Shown piece by piece: positions 21,971 to 34,414 of a stretch of DNA of 64,000 nucleotides. The translations under genes were made by a program, and so were the position numbers. The stretch comes from Amaurobius ferox (lineage: Eukaryota; Arthropoda; Arachnida; Araneae; Amaurobiidae), in contig OX578134.1 of NCBI GenBank assembly GCA_951213105.1, forward strand, positions 142,894,450 through 142,958,449, given 5' to 3'. Position 1 is the first letter of the stretch. Every line of letters begins with the position of its first letter. The notes beneath the pieces are model-generated. The model saw nothing but the letters and a program-made list of their open reading frames with translations, did no database searches and had not been told where the DNA came from.

Positions 21971-22650
21971 GGTTTAGTATGTTTAGTTTTGAAATTTACT
22001 TGTGGCAATAGTTAATCGAGTGGCATAGCTCCCATTGGGGCTCAGAAGGTGAGCCACCCCTGTATAAAATCTGATTTAAAGATACTTTACTTTATTATAT
22101 TTTTTAATATAATTTTGCGAATATACTTTGCAAATACATATGTTTCTTTTTCGAAAACTGTTACACTTTACCTACTCCGGCCGTCCAAATAGTTGCTCTT
22201 AGTCCTTTGGACGAGTCGGACGGTCTGGGTCTTCAACACTTTACCTACTAAAAAATAAAAATATGTAATTGCAAAGTATATTCGTAAATTATATTTAAAA
22301 GAAAAATATAATAAATTAAAGTGTCTTTAAATTAGATTTTATACAGGGAAAGCTCATCTTCTGAACCTTAATGGACGCTATGCCACTGGATTAACTATTG
22401 CCACAAGTAAATTTCAAAAATAAACATACTAAACCAAATAATAATCGGTTTAGTATGCTTATTTTTTAAATTTACTTGTGGCAATAGTTAATCCAGTGGC
22501 ATAGCGCCCATTGAGGCTCAGAAGGTGAGCCTCCACTGTATAAATTTTAATTTAACAATGCTTTAATTTATTATATTTTTAATATAATTTTGCGAATATA
22601 TATTTTGCAAATATATATGTCTCAATTTAGAAAACTGTTGCACTTTATTT
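21971..22650. repeat. Three-armed foldback repeat (+, -, +)
   Basis: Arm 1 (21971-22177) reads GGTTTAGTATG, ACTTGTGGCAATAGTTAATC, GTGGCATAGC.CCCATTG, GCTCAGAAGGTGAGCC. Arm 2 (22250-22435) is its inverted copy and arm 3 (22447-22650) is direct again. Between arms 1 and 2 lies a small block flanked by perfect 14-bp direct repeats (ACACTTTACCTACT). No coding content. Confidence 0.8.
22178..22235 (+). mobile_element. 58-bp short insert with 14-bp direct flanks
   Basis: The block CCGGCCGTCCAAATAGTTGC ... TCGGACGGTCTGGGTCTTCA is bounded by ACACTTTACCTACT at 22164-22177 and 22236-22249, which look like target duplications. A related sequence lies inverted at 45526-45580, and its TCGGACGGTCTGGGTCT end recurs at 36121. 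Confidence 0.55.
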
Positions 22651-25600
22651 AGTTAAAATGAGACGTTTCAAAGCATTTTCCCATTAAAACACATATCTAG
22701 AAGCTGAAATTATCCAGCTTTTACGGTTCATTGAAAGAAGCATGGTATTAGCACCGCCCATCCATTAAACTCCGCCCTGACTGATAAGCTAGATATATAA
22801 GCTAGCATTTAGAAAGGTGTGGCTATTTCTTCCCCTATTTTCAATCCTTTATAAACAACATTATGACAGAGAATGAATGGATGCTGGACATAGCGTTTCA
22901 TGGATGAAAAATTGTTAAGCAATTGAATGAATCCGCCATTTTGGGTCAAATATGGTTCTATTAATTAATCTTCGCAGAAAAATGTCATATGTAATATTAT
23001 AAAATATGAGTCATTTTCCACCAACAACATGGCATTCGCCTAAATTTAAACAATATCAAGACAAGGAAACACACCAATAATGACTACCTACAAACTTAAG
23101 TGGTTTGTGTAGTAGACTTAGACACAGCAACAATATGGAGAAGCAACTTTTTACATATTTGTAGGTTTTAGAAAGAATAAATCTGATTTTCCTTTAAAAA
23201 TCGCGTTACAGGAGAATCTCAGTTAAAGAGAAGCCATTGATAATTTCCTAGCAGATTTTTAGCATATTGTGGTTAAGATATTTTTAAGTTTTTAGTTTTA
23301 AAGTATAGTATTTGCAAATAATTAATATACAGACTTGTTTAAGTACATTGTTGGCTACAGTGTTCTCAGCCATTTACAGTGCACTCCTTTGAATTACTTT
23401 TATTTCGTTAGTTCTAGCTGCTTATATTTACAAAACTGATATATTTTCCCTATCACTTACTGATAATATTCTAATATATTTCTACTTCATGCGTACGCGT
23501 GTGCAAAACTTTTTCCAGAGTTGAGACGGTGCAAACTCAAGCACATGATATACAGCATCGACAAGCCTGATGTTCGCCTTTTTTATATTAATCTCTAAGG
23601 GGGAGTGTGACCCCCCCCCCACCTTTACATCCCCCATGGACGAGCAGGACTGTTTAATGAAATGATTGTAAAAGTTCATCTAATTTAGAAATAACAAAAC
23701 ATTTAAAATGTTTTATCTTGTATTTATACATAGGTAACATTTTAAATTCTCGTGCATTTCATCCACTCTTTGAATTTTTATTTAAAATTATTTAATTTTA
23801 ATCGCCAATAAATAAAACTTCTTGAAATAGAACTTATGAAAATGCAAATTCCAATGTAAATTTCACTTGTAATACCAAATTTTTGGCCCTATTTCGAGCC
23901 TCCCCAGTTAAAAATTTCACTTTACGCTACTGATCTCAATCAGTTTCTATATTAAATCGAAGCGAGTTCAGGGTGCAGCTTTCTTAACACTTACTTAAAT
24001 CTGACGATGTGTGAAAATTTCGTAGACATAGTAAATCAAATAAAATTTTGCACGTTACTTGAACTAATCATGTTTTAGGTCAAGACTTTCAATGTTTACT
24101 TGTACTGTTGTTCATGTTAACTTTCAATATACGTCCTGAGATATCTTAGGTCAAAGTTCAGATAATGTAAGAATACGGAGAAAAATATGTTTTTTAAATT
24201 CGCGCACCAAAGATAATATTCTATCTGTTAGGTATTACTTGTACAACTGTACATGTTACTAGGCTGCCTTGCAAGTACATTAATTATTTAATATTTTGAG
24301 TTTTCACTATTTTGATGAAATAACTCAAAAAGTTAACTCATAAACATATAGCATGTAGCTAGATACCCTGTTTGGCTTCAGTTTCGCATTGCGCGAGATA
24401 TCCTTGTAAAATTTTACTTTATCATTTATTTTGTGTAAAGTTTTGTATTGCTACATATCAGAACAAAAACTATCATCTTTTGATATGGATGACATTTAAC
24501 AATGAAAATTAATAGACAGAACAACTAATTTGGGAACAGAAATTCAGTATATCTCGAGACTTTGTTCTATGTACAATTTTTTGTCAACGATAAGCAGTAA
24601 TTAACACATCCTTATTGCATTATGGCACACTCATAGTGGAAGAAATGATGACTGTTTCATGTTTAGAACGTGTTGATGCTACTTGAGTAATATTTGCAGA
24701 AACTACTGTTTAATCGTAATGCAACATAATGATAGTCAATTAATGATACAAAATTTTATTATAGATATTTCAAACATACAACAAGTTCTTTTTCCATTAT
24801 ATATACAGGCAGAATTAAAATTATACACATGTAGTTCAATGTTCGAAAACGATTGAATGCAATCTGAGTAATCATAATTGCTTGTTGGTTATGTATTGAA
24901 TAAATAATCCACTCAGTTTTTTTATGAACAATGGGTACTATTAAACATATAACCGAATTTAAAAATTATGTTTTATCTTATTTTTAAAATAAGCATTTAT
25001 ACGAAAATAAATTGAATGACAACTTAGCTGCCCTGACACTTATCATAAGACATCTAGATATACATTTGTAAAAGAAATATTCTGTTTTAAATGAACATAT
25101 ATATATAATCTTTCATTGCTTTCATGTTAAAAAGTGTATTTTGTTATACGTTCATACAATAAAAATTTAAAATTTATACTGTAATTTACAAATTTGAACA
25201 AATTTTGTAAATTAACACTCATTTCTATTAAATTTTAATTTACTTTCGTAGCTATAAGTTGACAATATTTATATTAAGGTATTTTAAGAACACTTTTCAA
25301 TCAATAAAGTAAATAAACTTGATTTTCTGAGTTTGTATAAAATATTGCAATAGTTTTAATTTCCCGAATAGAAAAATAATTCTGTAGGAGATTTTTCTTT
25401 CTATCTGTATATATTCCAATGAATCTTTTAATCGCAAAACTTTATAACAATTCTGGGAATCTGGCAGTATTGATTCCCGAAAGAGCAAAGACGAAGGATT
25501 AAGCGAGAAAGTATCTTCAGAATTTTATTGTCCTCTTTCTGGACATCACAGAACACTTGTAATCCTTGCACAAAGTAGATGCTGGCTCATTTCTTCTAAA

Positions 25601-26845
25601 ACTGCACTTTTGTTCATAAGGCAATTTTAATCCTTTCTCGTAGAAATGTCTTTAGCAGTAATACCTGCACATTCCGCCATAGTTCTTAGCATAAGATGAT
25701 GATCATGATCATGATTATGAAACTAATGATAAATGTCAGAGGTTATCAATTATAAGATACCATTTGTTCATATTTGTTCGCTTAAAGGGTCAGCAATTCA
25801 CGATTTTATGTCTTTGGGTTAGAAAATGGACCAGTAAGGCTTTTAACACATATGAGGCACTCTTCTCATCAGATTGTCTTCAAAAGTATCTGCAATACAG
25901 AACATTTATTTTATATTTATTACAAAATAAAACATAAATCAACAACAAACTAATGTTGATAACTAACAAACAATTGCTAAAAATTAATGTTAGAAAATGT
26001 TTTTATGTTTTAAGAATTAAACACACATTGCATACAGTTTGATAGTCCTAGTTAATAAATATAATTAATCCAATTTCAAACTTTTAATTAAGAAATGTTT
26101 TTTCCATTCAAAATATTGGTTATGGCGATAATTTAATATTTTTAAAGTAATCAAATAACTTAAGTATCATCTAAGAGGTCTAGATTTAAAAATGAGTAGC
26201 CTTTCACCAATGTGTTTTCATTTACTTGATATAAATTTAACTAGTGTACAAAAAGAAATTTTTTTTTCTACTTAATAGTTTGAAAGATTTTAAAATACCC
26301 AAAACCTTATATATAATGTCAAATACTAATAAATGTAGGAAAATATATTCTGACGAATAACGTCACATAAATTAAAGAATAAAAATTCCTATTCTATTCA
26401 GCTGAATAGTGTCCTTAAAAAACAACAACCACTAATAGAATTACCCTGTTGCCAATATCTTAATATGTCCTAAAATTAATTAATATTAAAAAGGTTTGTA
26501 TACACACCTTTTATTTGCAAAATCACTTAAACTGTATAGCAGTCTGCTAGAAAATTTGTGAAACAACATATCTTATGCGCAAAGTTTAGAATGCTAAACT
26601 GTAATATATTTAATAAGTTGGTGACTAAACAGGGATTCTACTACTCTTACTGAAAGAAAATATTTACTCCGTCAAATTTAAAATTCAGACTCTTCAAAGG
26701 TTGCTATTTACCAAAAAATACTAATCTTATCTCTCGTTTGTTGCTAGTCTTCTCTGATTTATATAACCAATATTTATTCGAAAGTGTGCAGTTTTTGCTT
26801 GCCCATTTTGTTCTATACTGCAATATCTAGACATCTATTTATCGA
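22651..26845. other. AT-rich stretch, nothing recognised
   Basis: A long intron-like or intergenic region. A GC-richer spot at 23480-23650 contains a C10 run and no support for a gene. At 25500-25720 a minus-strand AATAAA (GGACAATAAAATTC) follows a short open piece, but no acceptor links it to the exon chain. Confidence 0.35.
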
Positions 26846-27118
26846 ATGATTGAACCCAAAATTTATAACCAAGATAGGCTGTTACATTTTATTCTAACTG
26901 TCACAATTATATATTTTAATTGTGATGAATTCGCGAATGATTGGACTCAAACTTAATAACCAAGAGAAGCTGTGAGATTTTTATCTAAATGTCACAATTA
27001 TAAATTTTAATTGTGACAAATTGTTATATGATTGAAACCAAAATTGACAACCAAGATAGATTGTTACATTTTTTTAAATGTCACAATTATATATTTTAAC
27101 TGTGCCCATATATTACAC
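26846..27118. repeat. Three 91-bp tandem repeats with an internal palindrome
   Basis: Units start at 26846, 26937 and 27028, exactly 91 bp apart, each beginning ATGATTG and holding AACCAAGA..AG.CTGT. Each contains the near-palindrome GTCACAATTAT.....TTTTAAYTGTG. The units are diverged in sequence while the spacing has stayed fixed. Confidence 0.8.
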
Positions 27119-27466
27119 CGTCATTTCCCAATCAAGTCTTACCTTTGGCATTTTTATCCAATTTACACCTATTTTAACATTCTAAAAGAAAATTATTATA
27201 AACAATTTCAGCTTTGCTGGGTATGCAGTATAATTAAAGTATGCAATAGAAAACCAATAAGTAATAAATATACGTATCAAATTAAAGGATGCTACGATGC
27301 ATGTCCAATTTGTATGTTTATTTCCAATATTTATATCAAAACTTCATAATAGCAGGAAGAGTATGGTAAAAATAAGACTAATACTGGAAAGTAGCTACGA
27401 GCAGTAGCAATTCAATAGGGGCCACAAATAAATAGCATTGCAATTGTATCTTCAACTTAGTGGACA

Positions 27467-27626
<160 letters not shown>

Positions 27627-27698
27627 AAATACAATCCCAAAAAGTATGAAATTCAAGAAAGAGAAAGGCGCAAATTGCCGCACTATCAGAGTCTTGAA

Positions 27699-28209
27699 AT
27701 ATAAGATTTAAAATGAAAAAAGAAAATATATAGGTGGAATGATTGTGTTTACAGGGTTGCAGAAAGGTCAAGAGGGATTGCGACCCCTATTTCCTGGTTA
27801 GAAGCTAGCTTTGACTTCATGAAAACGCTCCCAGAGACTCTGATTATCTGATTGATGCACATCCAGATGGCTCTATAAGTTAGACGTGACTTTTTTATGT
27901 ATGCATTCCTATTCGAAGTTTATACGCTTTATGCAACTATTCCATGATTCGTCTTGCTGGTTAGTAAAATTTCCAATTTTTGTTATATTGATCTTTTTTA
28001 TGTTGTCTGGGATTCGCGCGGCCATTTTTTCCCCACGGGCATGATCGATTGTTGTTTCGGGCGTGCAGAGTCTCTGGGAGCGTTTTCATGAAGTCAAAGC
28101 TAGATTCTAACCAGGAAATAGGGGTCGCAATCCCCCTTGACCTTTCTGCAACCCTGTAAATACAATCATTCCACCTATATATTTTCTTTTTTCATTTTAA
28201 ATCTTATAT
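27699..28209. mobile_element. Foldback element with 144-bp arms
   Basis: Arms 27699-27842 and 28066-28209 are nearly perfect inverted copies, running from ATATAAGATTTAAAATG to CTCCCAGAGACTCTG, around a 223-bp loop. TA tracts lie on both sides (27472-27623 and from 28207). No open frame. Near-identity suggests a young insertion or gene conversion between arms. Confidence 0.85.
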
Positions 28210-28625
28210 ATATATATATCTTAAATTTTTTTTATAAATGTAGTAACAAAATAGGGGAAAACTTTATACTCTTAGTTAATGAATGTAAAATAACAATGAT
28301 GATTTAGTACAGTTTAACCACGAAACTATACTTATTAAGCTAGAATCTTCACAATTTCAATTACAGTTTAAAAAATTTAATACATTTAATTATAGAATAG
28401 ATAATCAGAAGTTATTAACATTCATTTCTTATATCAGTAAAGTCTTAAGCCAATAAATCTTCAATACGTTTTTCCATATCATACATGAACCAGAAATGAT
28501 ATAAATGGAACCTGAGTTAAGTAACTATAACACACTTGTGCCTTAATGCCATTTTAATATGTCAATTGTTTCACTATAAAATTAGTTATCAATCAGTCTC
28601 CAAAATTATCTCCCAGTTTGCTCAC

Positions 28626-28747
28626 CTCTGATTACAATCCAGTTATGATGCCTGTCACATTCCGTTTCCGATAATTCATCAATGTCTGCTGAATCGGTGA
28701 GGGGTGGACAGGGACCACCTTCCGTATCGCTGGCACCCTCATCATAG
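28626..28747 (-). CDS. Exon 4 of the minus-strand receptor-tail gene
   Basis: The block is 122 bp, with acceptor TATCTGTTACAG and donor AGAG|GTGAGC. It is open in the frame fixed by the preceding exon (first base completes a codon; it ends with one extra G). It encodes YDEGASDTEGGP, then PCPPLTDSADIDELSE, then TECDRHHNWIVIR: strongly acidic, with a Pro-rich PCPPLT and a YDEG site. It is GC-richer than its surroundings and has clear codon structure, so it is the most convincing exon after the one at 50956. Another frame, with a stop, would be used if the 67-bp exon at 32629 were skipped, so that exon's inclusion decides the reading frame. No enzymatic domain is visible. An intracellular signalling tail is inferred. 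Confidence 0.8.
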
Positions 28748-30490
28748 CTGTAACAGATACGAAAACTATAAAGCATTTAATGTTTAAATTACTGCAAGTC
28801 GAGTTATGTATATTTTACTTCTATTTTAGCGGTGCAAAATTTCATTTCATCTTGCACGAAATTGTTGTCGGATATTACTATTCATTATAGTATAAATTTA
28901 ACATTTTTTATTTTTATTTATGTACTGGGCAAAATGTTTAAACAGAAGGTATATAATGTGTACCGTGTAAAATGTTTACCTAGTACTTCACGTGTACTGT
29001 GTAAAACCCATTAATAGGCAATTTTGCTTGAGCGGTGAAAAAAGATGTAAGAGATTTCCATTTCATCAAAAAATATAAAATATTTAAAAATCTGGAAATA
29101 ATGCTAATTTGCTTGTTGTTTACTTTAAAAAGTATTTTTAAGTGTTATATTTCACTATACTTATATTCAAGTTTAAATACTAATTTTTATTTTGTTAATA
29201 AAAGCAGATTTTTCTAAATGTATGTACTGTGATAAATATTTTAATGTTTAAAATCCCTACACAAAAATAAAGAAAAAGAATAAATAATAAGTTTTTTTAG
29301 TTGGATTAAACACTTTCAATGTTCACATGGTCACAACAATGGTCACATGGCCACCGCTTTAATCAACATGTTCATACATTTTCATTTGATGTTGATAGGT
29401 TAGATTCCGTCAGCAAATCCAAAAAAATTCAGTCAATTATTGTTATCTGCTTGTCTAATCCCGAAAAGCATCAGCGATTAATAAGAACCTTTCGCATGAT
29501 AATTCCAAGTAAAACCATCAAAACGTGCTACATTGTCAAAAATTATCTACAATTAGTCGTTATATCACCAGGACTAGTAACGACTTATATTTATTTTTAA
29601 TAAATATAAGTCGTTACAAGTTCTGATTGGTTTGATATCTAATTTCACAAGTTTATGTATATCTTAGATGTTCAGCTCGTAGCTTGTTCACACCGAAAAG
29701 TAAAACAATGGTCGAAATTATAGTCTGAGTTTTATTATTTTATGCGCTGTGGCCATTTTTCATTGCGAATCTATGTATTATATTTAAATACAATGTATAT
29801 TTCTGAAATATTTATATATACATCAAGTAAACGAAAAAAAACTCCACCTGTTGAATACATATTTAAGGGAGGACTTTCAAGTGTAACAGCAGTAGATTCC
29901 AATTGCAATTTTAAGACTTGCAGCCAATCGCAGCAACCAACAGTCTTTCCATAACTATTTTGCAATCTTCGCATTTCACTTGGATGCACTAACTAATAAA
30001 GTATTTAGCAATCTTTGAAATAAATTTGCAGGCTTTATGCTATTTATTTATAGAAATCTTTGAATTTGGTATTGTGTATATCTTCTATGATTTAAGCAAG
30101 AAAAGTGAACAGGGCTATAGCATGCACTGAAGTATATTTATGCACTTGAATAAATTTTAAAAAGGACATAAAATAAAATTATTCCTTATACTACATGAAA
30201 TGGATATAGATATAAAATATAAAAAGTAATTAATGCACATGCTGAATTTACTGTATTATAGTAAACCTATACCAGTTCTGTTTAGCGAAATATGATATTT
30301 GCGGAGGATTTATAATCATAAAGCATTATTTAAAATATATTAATTCAAGCTAGCGGAACATGGTATTTAATGATGGCTTGTAATTATAAATCACTTTCAA
30401 ATATTTCGTAGAGCTATGTTAAAAATAATTAAACTATGAAAGGATACAGTGGGAGAAATAACTAGCACTTCTAAAAATTATATATTTATA
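28748..30490. other. Intron-like AT-rich stretch with a hairpin
   Basis: Apart from the hairpin at 29577-29617, only chance open frames are present, such as 29319-29600, which ends in the hairpin itself. Confidence 0.35.
29577..29617. repeat. Perfect 19-bp inverted repeat with 3-base loop
   Basis: GTAACGACTTATATTTATT, TTT, then its exact reverse complement ending AAGTCGTTAC. It could form a cruciform or RNA hairpin. No U-tract or gene end gives it a terminator role. Confidence 0.85.
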
Positions 30491-31105
30491 CAGGGTCTTT
30501 CAAAAGTCTGTATAAACTTTAAAAATGCATTAAAAATCGAAAAATCATCGCATTAAGGTACAGTTTGTTTCATAAGTATTGCCGGGGGGGGGGGAGGTTG
30601 ACGTGAGAAATTTTGTAGTTTAAAAAATCACCTATAGATGGCGCTTACCCGAATACATCTTCCAAAAGTATGCAAATGAGGCTGTTATAAAAGAACTCTA
30701 GTGCTCCGTAGATTCTTCATTTGATTCATTAGTAAACGGTGCAAAGAAGAAGTTTTTGCGAGAATGTTAACTTTAATCGCGAAAGCCTTATTAGTGAAGC
30801 TGTGAGTGGCGAATCAGCATCAGATGCTTTGCGAAAATTCTGATTTAGGAAATATCTACAGAAAGGAAAAGGTCCTATCACCTGTTCAGGGTTACTTCGG
30901 CTTGTCACACGATTTGACACGCACAGAAAGTTATTTTAATTATCTTTCCAATGCGTTCAGCGCCACTATAGGTGATTTTTTAAACTACAAAATTTTTTCA
31001 TACACCCATCCCCCGTCCGAGCAATATGTTACAAACTGTACCTCAATGCGATGATTTTTCGAATTTTAATGAATTTTTAAAGCTTATACGGACTTTTGAA
31101 AGACC

Positions 31106-31108
<3 letters not shown>
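30491..31108. mobile_element. TA-flanked MITE with about 165-bp inverted ends
   Basis: Starts CAGGGTCTTTCAAAAGTC and ends GACTTTTGAAAGACCCTG, with TA on both sides. The inverted match continues through AATCATCGCATT.AGGTACAG and up to TTTTGTAGTTTAAAAAATCA and the ACCTATAG.TGGCGCT block, about 165 bp in. The 280-bp centre has no transposase. The left end carries a G10 run where the right has GGACGGGGGATGGG. It abuts the (TA)n at 31109, a natural TA target. Confidence 0.85.

Positions 31109-31178
<70 letters not shown>
31109..31178. repeat. (TA)n microsatellite
   Basis: About 70 bp of TA dinucleotides directly next to the MITE end. Confidence 0.95.
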
Positions 31179-31181
<3 letters not shown>

Positions 31182-32628
31182 GATGTATTATATAAAATTA
31201 TATGTAAATTCTATTGTTGTATTATATATTATATAAAAATGATATATTATTATTTTTAAAGGACGAGAAAAACAGAAAATAGCCATCTGTCTTTCAAGAC
31301 GTTATTTTAGACGTTATCTGTCTGCTTCAGGTTTTACAGTAATTCATATATGCATATAGCATTTTTGCATTGGATTACATAAAATTAGCTGTTCCACTTT
31401 ATTCGACGAAATTACAAACATTTTATTACTGGTCGAAAATACATTCACATGCATTGACGACACGTTTACTGTAGAACAGATTATAAGAAATGTAGAAGTT
31501 TTTATTTACAGAATTAAGGACTAATGGATATAAAATTATATAAGTAAAAAAATACTTGAACTTTCGAGCATTAAACATCCCTAATCAGAAGCATAAAGTA
31601 TAGCAGAAGTGCGTTGATATTTACACATAGTCAAATACAAATTAAATTTCCATATTGCAGTTTGCCATGAAACAAAAACAGATTCAATAAGAATTGGATA
31701 AATGCGTACATGAAAACATGGAGAACAGGAAAAAAGTGAAAAATAAATAACATAAAAAAATGTACAGAAAAAGTGGAGAGATGATATTATTAGGTAAGTG
31801 GAAAGTGGTTTTACACTATGGAGTCAAGTAATAAATTCCAAGAAATCTACGATTCTGAACAGGATCGTTATTTCAAATCGAATCTCGAGATAAATATAAT
31901 CGAATCGAATCGAGATAAATAAACATAGATGCAAAGATCAAAATGTTCCTAGGGAAATAGTATATCTTGAGCAAAGAAAAATGGTTCAAACTCCGAGGTG
32001 GGGGGGGGGGGCTTTAGCAGCTATGTAAAAAGTGTGCACTACAGGTAACTCGCACTTCTAAAAAATGAGATATTGCAGGTTTTTAATGAACGCATAAAAC
32101 AGAAAACATTAGTGGCACTTTCAATACGCCATACCACCTTGGTCACTTTCATGCCAATAATTTAAGAAGATGCTAATTTTACAGAGCATATTTAATTATT
32201 ATAAATGGTAACGTTAATTGCAGCAGAAGATTTAATACTTATAGTAGTCGAATCTTCAGTTCAAATATCATTTTCGAAATTCGAAAGCATTTTATATAAC
32301 AGTGTGTATTCGTATATACACATTGTATATTCCCAAAGTGAATATTTCGTAACATTACTGTCACAGTTAATTTAAAATAAAGAGACTATATAGCTTACAT
32401 AAAGACTATTAGTACGAGTATTTTAAAGAAATATATTTTTCCGAAAGGAATTCTGTTAAAACAAAATGACAAAGTTTCTTTGTTTTGCAAACTGTTATTT
32501 CCTAAGCTACGCATACGCGAGGCTAGAGGGGTAATAACTTATAAAACCACAGTAAAAATATTTTGGAAAGCAATTTTAATATTAGAGAACATTATTTGTC
32601 AAAAAAATATTAGTTTTAAATAACATAC
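31179..32628. other. Intron-like AT-rich stretch
   Basis: Simple-sequence spots only: TCGAATCGAATCGAGATAAAT near 31897 and a G12 run near 31999. Nothing else is seen. Confidence 0.3.
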
Positions 32629-32695
32629 CTGCCAATGAGAGATTTTAAATGCATGTTATTAACTTTTATTGCCGCCATTGATAGGTTACCATCAA
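32629..32695 (-). CDS. Exon 3 (67-bp microexon) of the receptor-tail gene
   Basis: Excellent splice sites flank it: acceptor ACTATCTTTTCAG and donor GGCAG|GTATGT. Its length, 67 bp, is one more than a multiple of three. That is exactly the shift needed to join exon 2 (which ends with one extra base) to exon 4 (which begins with the last base of a codon). The joined frame reads VDGNLSMAAIKVNNMHLKSL then IGS into YDEG. The need for this phase was worked out before the exon was found, which is good evidence that it is real. If it is spliced out, the frame changes in exon 4 and meets a stop, so alternative use would give a shorter tail. Confidence 0.75.
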
Positions 32696-34410
32696 CTGAA
32701 AAGATAGTTTATTTTAATAAAGATTGACAATATTCGATCTAATGCTGTGCTTCAAACAACTGCAATAAGATTATTTTTATATATGAAAATAGATATATAG
32801 AAGTTTCACAAAAATAATATTTCATATTAATATAGTATATGTATTATGTATCGCGTCGGGTGCATGTATTTATATGTATAAATCACACTATTTAAATATG
32901 AAGCTACCCATTATTTAAAATATGGTAGAAATGTCTCTCTGTGTTTGTGTGTCCTCCGAAATTTATATTAAAATGTTTTTTCAGAAATTTAATAGAAATT
33001 GATAAAAATTATTCTGAGCTACCAAAAAATGAAATATGACGAATAAAAAAGCAATATTTATGAATAAATATACGGATATTCAAATTAATTTATTGCGCGT
33101 ACAGTTTACCTTCAATGTGCATTAGTGCGTGCACAATTCATGTTTAGAATTAAAAGCCTAAAAGACAATATTTTCTGAAACGTCGTTCATTTCTTACCCA
33201 AGAATTATATATAAATACGAAGCCTAGTTATTTTAACATTCTACCTAGGAAACTCCTTTGAGCTTATATATTAAGTTGAGTTACAATAATACTATTGCTG
33301 GAGTCTTGCATTTAGTGCAATACAATTTGTGTCCCTGACAGTTTCAGGGTTGTCAAGTATTGTAAAATATCTGCTTTTGACTACATTTTAGCAATACTAA
33401 AATGTTTTTTGGTCAGTAATATATCAAAGAGTTTGGCCATAGATACGCCATTAAGACATATATTTATTTTTATTTTAGAAAAGAAAAGTTTAAAATTGGA
33501 ATTTGGAAATATTCCACTATGAAATTAAGAAAAATTGAATCGGTACATTAAATGATAAAACTATATTTTCAAGGAATGTTAACTGGAAAACTTTTTTTAA
33601 TTTTCAGTGACTTAATATTTTTATTTTTCTATATATTTTCAGAGCCGTAAAGATCAATCTAAAAATTTTTAAGTTCTACAAGGGTAAAAATGGAAGTGTA
33701 AAATATAAATTCAAGATGAAGAAACAAAAATAATATTATATTTTATTTGAAAGCGCTATATTTTATCGGATAATCCCGACATTCTTCATGCACTCGAAAT
33801 TCTTCTTTATGTTACGTTTCATTTATCTTATCTATTTTATACGAAAAATTCATTCTATATTTTGTTGACACATTATTTGACGATGGAGTGAAATCCATAT
33901 TATAAATATTACAAGATATTATTTCTGTGGAGAACTGTAAATATTCTCATATACTGTAAAATACTGTTGTTTGAAATCTTTAAATGTATTCAAAATTTAC
34001 GATATGTTTATCATTTTCTACGTCTAGTTATTTTTAATTAATATTGAGCACTATACAAGTAGAATAGAACATTTACAATGCTACTTAGTCATAATTAGAA
34101 TTTTCTGCAAAATTAATAAAATCTAAAACCAAATTTTCCATCTCATAATTGCCTAATTTTGATAAATAAATTACTTTATAAAAATGATTATTAAAGTTAA
34201 TAGTTTTATAAAATAGAAAGTAAAATAACGACTTTTAACATTCCTCTATAAATTACAAACGAAATTATTATTTTCCCCAATTTTGCGTGGTGTATCTATT
34301 ATACAAATAGCCCTTGGGATGACTTGGTGAGATCAAACAACACTTTAAACTGTATTAAAAATTAATATTTCGTTTGACGTATGATTCATTAAAAATCCTA
34401 TAGAATTCAT
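32696..34410. other. Intron-like AT-rich stretch
   Basis: No repeats with clear ends or exon-like blocks were found. Confidence 0.3.
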
Positions 34411-34414
34411 TTAA

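Noticed and set aside
25500..25720. Possible 3' end of the minus-strand gene with AATAAA
   Set aside because: No acceptor in the right phase; the only acceptor-like AG lacks a pyrimidine tract.
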